Shown here piece by piece: positions 6,447 to 7,772 of a stretch of 7,772 bases of DNA. Positions within the stretch are counted from its first letter, which is position 1. The number at the start of each line of letters is the position of its first letter. A program made the translations under genes and the position numbers. This DNA comes from Candidatus Poribacteria bacterium. Lineage in GTDB: Bacteria > Poribacteria > WGA-4E > PCPOR2b. Under the pieces are notes generated by a model. That model did no database searches. It was not told the origin of the DNA and worked only from the letters and a program-made list of their open reading frames with translations. The stretch covers positions 1 through 7,772 of the forward strand of contig JAPUIP010000809.1 in NCBI GenBank assembly GCA_027296925.1. The letters are read 5' to 3'.

Positions 6447-7493
6447 ATGAAAAAGAGAACCTCGACCTCAATACCGGGAGCCGTCCCCACGCTCACCAAA
6501 AAGGACTTTGAATCCGATCAGGATGTCCGATGGTGTCCAGGATGCGGTGATTACTCGATTCTCGCCCAAACCCAGCGGATTCTACCGGAACTCGGCATTC
6601 CGAAGGAAAATTTTGTCTTTATCTCTGGAATTGGCTGTTCGAGTCGGTTTCCGTATTATCTGAACACCTACGGCTTCCATACCATTCACGGCCGGGCGCC
6701 GACCATTGCCGCAGGGGTAAAGGCTGCCCATCCTGAGCTTTCGGTATGGGTAATTACCGGCGATGGGGATGCGCTGTCGATCGGGGGAAACCATTTCATT
6801 CACCTGATGCGACGCAACCCCGACATCAATGTGCTTCTGTTTAACAATCGCATCTATGGACTGACGAAGGGACAGTACTCCCCAACCTCCGAGCAAGGCA
6901 AGCGGACCTCCTCCTCGCCGATGGGGTCTATTGACAATCCTTTTAATCCAATCAGCCTTGCATTGGCTGCAGGGGCGACATTTGTTGCTCGCTCGCTCGA
7001 CAGAGACCCGGAACATCTGCGAGGCGTAATCAAGGCTGCGTTTGAACATAAGGGAACTTCGTTCATTGAAATCTATCAGAACTGCAATGTGTATAATGAT
7101 GGCACGTTCTTCACCTACACTGAAAAGGCAACAAAAGCTGAGAACACGGTATTTCTTGAGCATAGCGAGCCGCTGATCTTTGGAAAGGAGCGCGATAAAG
7201 GGATTCGATTGAACGGCTTTCGACCTGAGGTGGTTTCCCTGACGAGTGGCCAATACAGTCTCGATGATCTCATTATCCACGACCAATATATTGAAGATTC
7301 AACGTTGGCGCACTTTCTCAGCCGTATGACAGAAGCCCCAGGTATTCCGCATCCGATTGGTATATTCCGAAGCGTCGAACACCCGTGCTATGAAGATTTG
7401 ATGGTGGAACAGATTAACACCGCTAAACAGCAGATGGGCGATGGCGATTTGGAAGCGTTACTCCATTCAGAGGATGCGTGGGTTGTTGAGTAA
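6447..7493 (+). CDS. korB: 2-oxoacid:ferredoxin oxidoreductase, beta subunit (KorB-type)
   Basis: A 348-aa thiamine-pyrophosphate and [4Fe-4S] subunit that partners the fused alpha subunit encoded just upstream. WCPGCGDY (29-36) supplies Cys30 and Cys33. GIGCSSR (61-67) gives Cys64 and YQNCNVYNDG (210-219) gives Cys213, matching the four cluster ligands of known beta subunits. The TPP/Mg motif is GDGD (105-108), ending in NN (133-134), followed by RIYGLTKGQYSPTS (135-148), the usual KorB sequence. The length is normal. The C-terminal part (about 235-345) is the family extension and contains LNGFRPEVV. The SD AGAGG (6436-6440, in the korA tail) is 6 nt before the ATG, so the subunits are translationally coupled. 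Only two subunits are encoded here; electrons must pass to a separate ferredoxin made elsewhere. A long inverted-repeat element begins 5 bp after the stop and may shape the mRNA 3' end. Confidence 0.94.
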   Translation: MKKRTSTSIPGAVPTLTKKDFESDQDVRWCPGCGDYSILAQTQRILPELGIPKENFVFISGIGCSSRFPYYLNTYGFHTIHGRAPTIAAGVKAAHPELSVWVITGDGDALSIGGNHFIHLMRRNPDINVLLFNNRIYGLTKGQYSPTSEQGKRTSSSPMGSIDNPFNPISLALAAGATFVARSLDRDPEHLRGVIKAAFEHKGTSFIEIYQNCNVYNDGTFFTYTEKATKAENTVFLEHSEPLIFGKERDKGIRLNGFRPEVVSLTSGQYSLDDLIIHDQYIEDSTLAHFLSRMTEAPGIPHPIGIFRSVEHPCYEDLMVEQINTAKQQMGDGDLEALLHSEDAWVVE

Positions 7494-7583
7494 TATGAGG
7501 CATCAGGTATTGGGGATTATACCATTTGTAGTTTTCAATGAGCCCATTTCGTCAGAAATAAAAGAACCACAGAACAGCCAATA

Positions 7584-7614
7584 AAATCCCCCCGACCCCC
7601 TTTACGAAAGAGGG
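7584..7614. repeat. C-rich imperfect hairpin with left inner inverted repeat
   Basis: AAATCCCCC (7584-7592) is the inverted partner of GGGGGATTT (7673-7681). Just inside it, CCCCCTTT (7596-7603) pairs with AAAGAGGG (7607-7614) across a 3-nt loop, with one C-A mismatch. This looks like a decayed copy of the perfect palindrome at 7657-7679. Confidence 0.5.
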
Positions 7615-7631
7615 AGAAAGCAAGAGAAGAC

Positions 7632-7658
7632 ATCTGGAGTATTACCTATACTCCAGAT
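7632..7658. repeat. Perfect 11-bp-stem hairpin
   Basis: ATCTGGAGTAT (7632-7642) and ATACTCCAGAT (7648-7658) are exact reverse complements around the 5-nt loop TACCT. The last two bases are shared with the next palindrome, so the hairpins abut. No T-tract follows directly. Confidence 0.75.
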
Positions 7659-7679
7659 CCCCCTTTTCCAAAGGGGGAT
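7657..7679. repeat. Perfect 10-bp C5T3/A3G5 palindrome
   Basis: ATCCCCCTTT (7657-7666) and AAAGGGGGAT (7670-7679) are exact reverse complements with a 3-nt loop, TCC. It is very stable as RNA and would stop or protect a transcript end. What follows is TTGAG, not a T-run, so it is not a classic intrinsic terminator. C5-T3 palindromes like this are often dispersed repeats in bacterial genomes. Confidence 0.7.
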
Positions 7680-7772
7680 TTGAGAATAGGCTCATCTGAA
7701 ACTCAAAACGGTATTAGAGATCACCAACACCTGATACCTGATGCCTAGTTCCACGGTTGTGTTGTTTTCCTT

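Larger units (their letters stand above)
7498..7746. mobile_element. MITE-like long imperfect inverted-repeat element
   Basis: The outer arms AGGCATCAGGTAT (7498-7510) and ATACCTGATGCCT (7734-7746) are a perfect 13-bp inverted repeat. Homology continues inward. TGGGGAT (7511-7517) matches the reverse complement TGGTGAT (7720-7726). ATACC (7519-7523) matches GGTAT (7710-7714). ATGAGCC (7538-7544) matches GGCTCAT (7689-7695), with equal 14-bp spacing on both sides and 8 of 14 matches in that spacer. The right arm carries a tandem heptamer, ACCTGAT twice (7729-7742), where the left has one copy. This explains part of the length difference between the arms. Inside sit inverted AAATCCCCC (7584-7592) and GGGGGATTT (7673-7681) plus two perfect hairpins. 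There is no coding capacity and no clear target-site duplication. It fits a non-autonomous palindromic repeat, or a large folded 3' UTR for korAB. Confidence 0.6.

Noticed and set aside
6582..7286. 234-codon reading frame on the minus strand
   Set aside because: Lies wholly antisense to korB, which has all its family motifs; the translated product shows no recognisable domain.
7657..7690. Intrinsic terminator of korAB
   Set aside because: The hairpin is strong but is followed by TTGAGAATAGG, not a T-run, so it does not meet the standard pattern.
7498..7746. CRISPR array
   Set aside because: Repeats are inverted and nested, not direct repeats with unique spacers of constant length, and no cas gene is present.

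Overview
The window carries seven protein-coding genes, all on the + strand, in two or three transcription blocks with tight spacing. No rRNA, tRNA, CRISPR array or transposase gene was seen. Base composition looks close to even. The KorAB type, the zinc-less MDR dehydrogenase, the HepT-like small protein and the abundant C5-T3/A3-G5 palindromes fit an uncultured bacterium of a lineage such as Poribacteria, Latescibacteria or a planctomycete relative. That placement is an impression from protein style, not a demonstrated assignment.

Layout. Positions 1-276 are non-coding, with a strong bulged hairpin and a diverged duplicated motif. Positions 277-3039 hold a probable operon: rsmB (16S rRNA m5C967 methyltransferase), a small HepT-like HEPN protein whose Shine-Dalgarno (SD) sequence lies in the rsmB tail, and a zinc-independent-looking MDR dehydrogenase 23 bp further on. 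Positions 3040-3495 are a long non-coding leader with two candidate promoters and an inverted repeat. Next come two tandem CBS-pair proteins (3496-3918 and 3922-4461), overlapping in their translation signals. After a 149-bp gap lie korA (4611-6443, fused gamma-alpha subunit) and korB (6447-7493), a two-subunit 2-oxoacid:ferredoxin oxidoreductase, probably acting on 2-oxoglutarate. From 7498 to 7746, starting 5 bp past the korB stop, is a roughly 250-bp palindromic, MITE-like repeat with nested perfect hairpins.

How the genes may work together. KorAB would interconvert 2-oxoglutarate and succinyl-CoA with ferredoxin as electron carrier. The CBS pair upstream could be an adenine-nucleotide sensor that tunes energy metabolism, but that link rests on proximity alone. 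RsmB is housekeeping.

The two observations most worth a second look are the HepT-like protein, where the histidine of the Rx4HxY RNase motif reads as tyrosine and no MNT-type antitoxin is adjacent, and the long nested inverted-repeat element after korB. I did not find convincing evidence of a wholly new multi-gene system.
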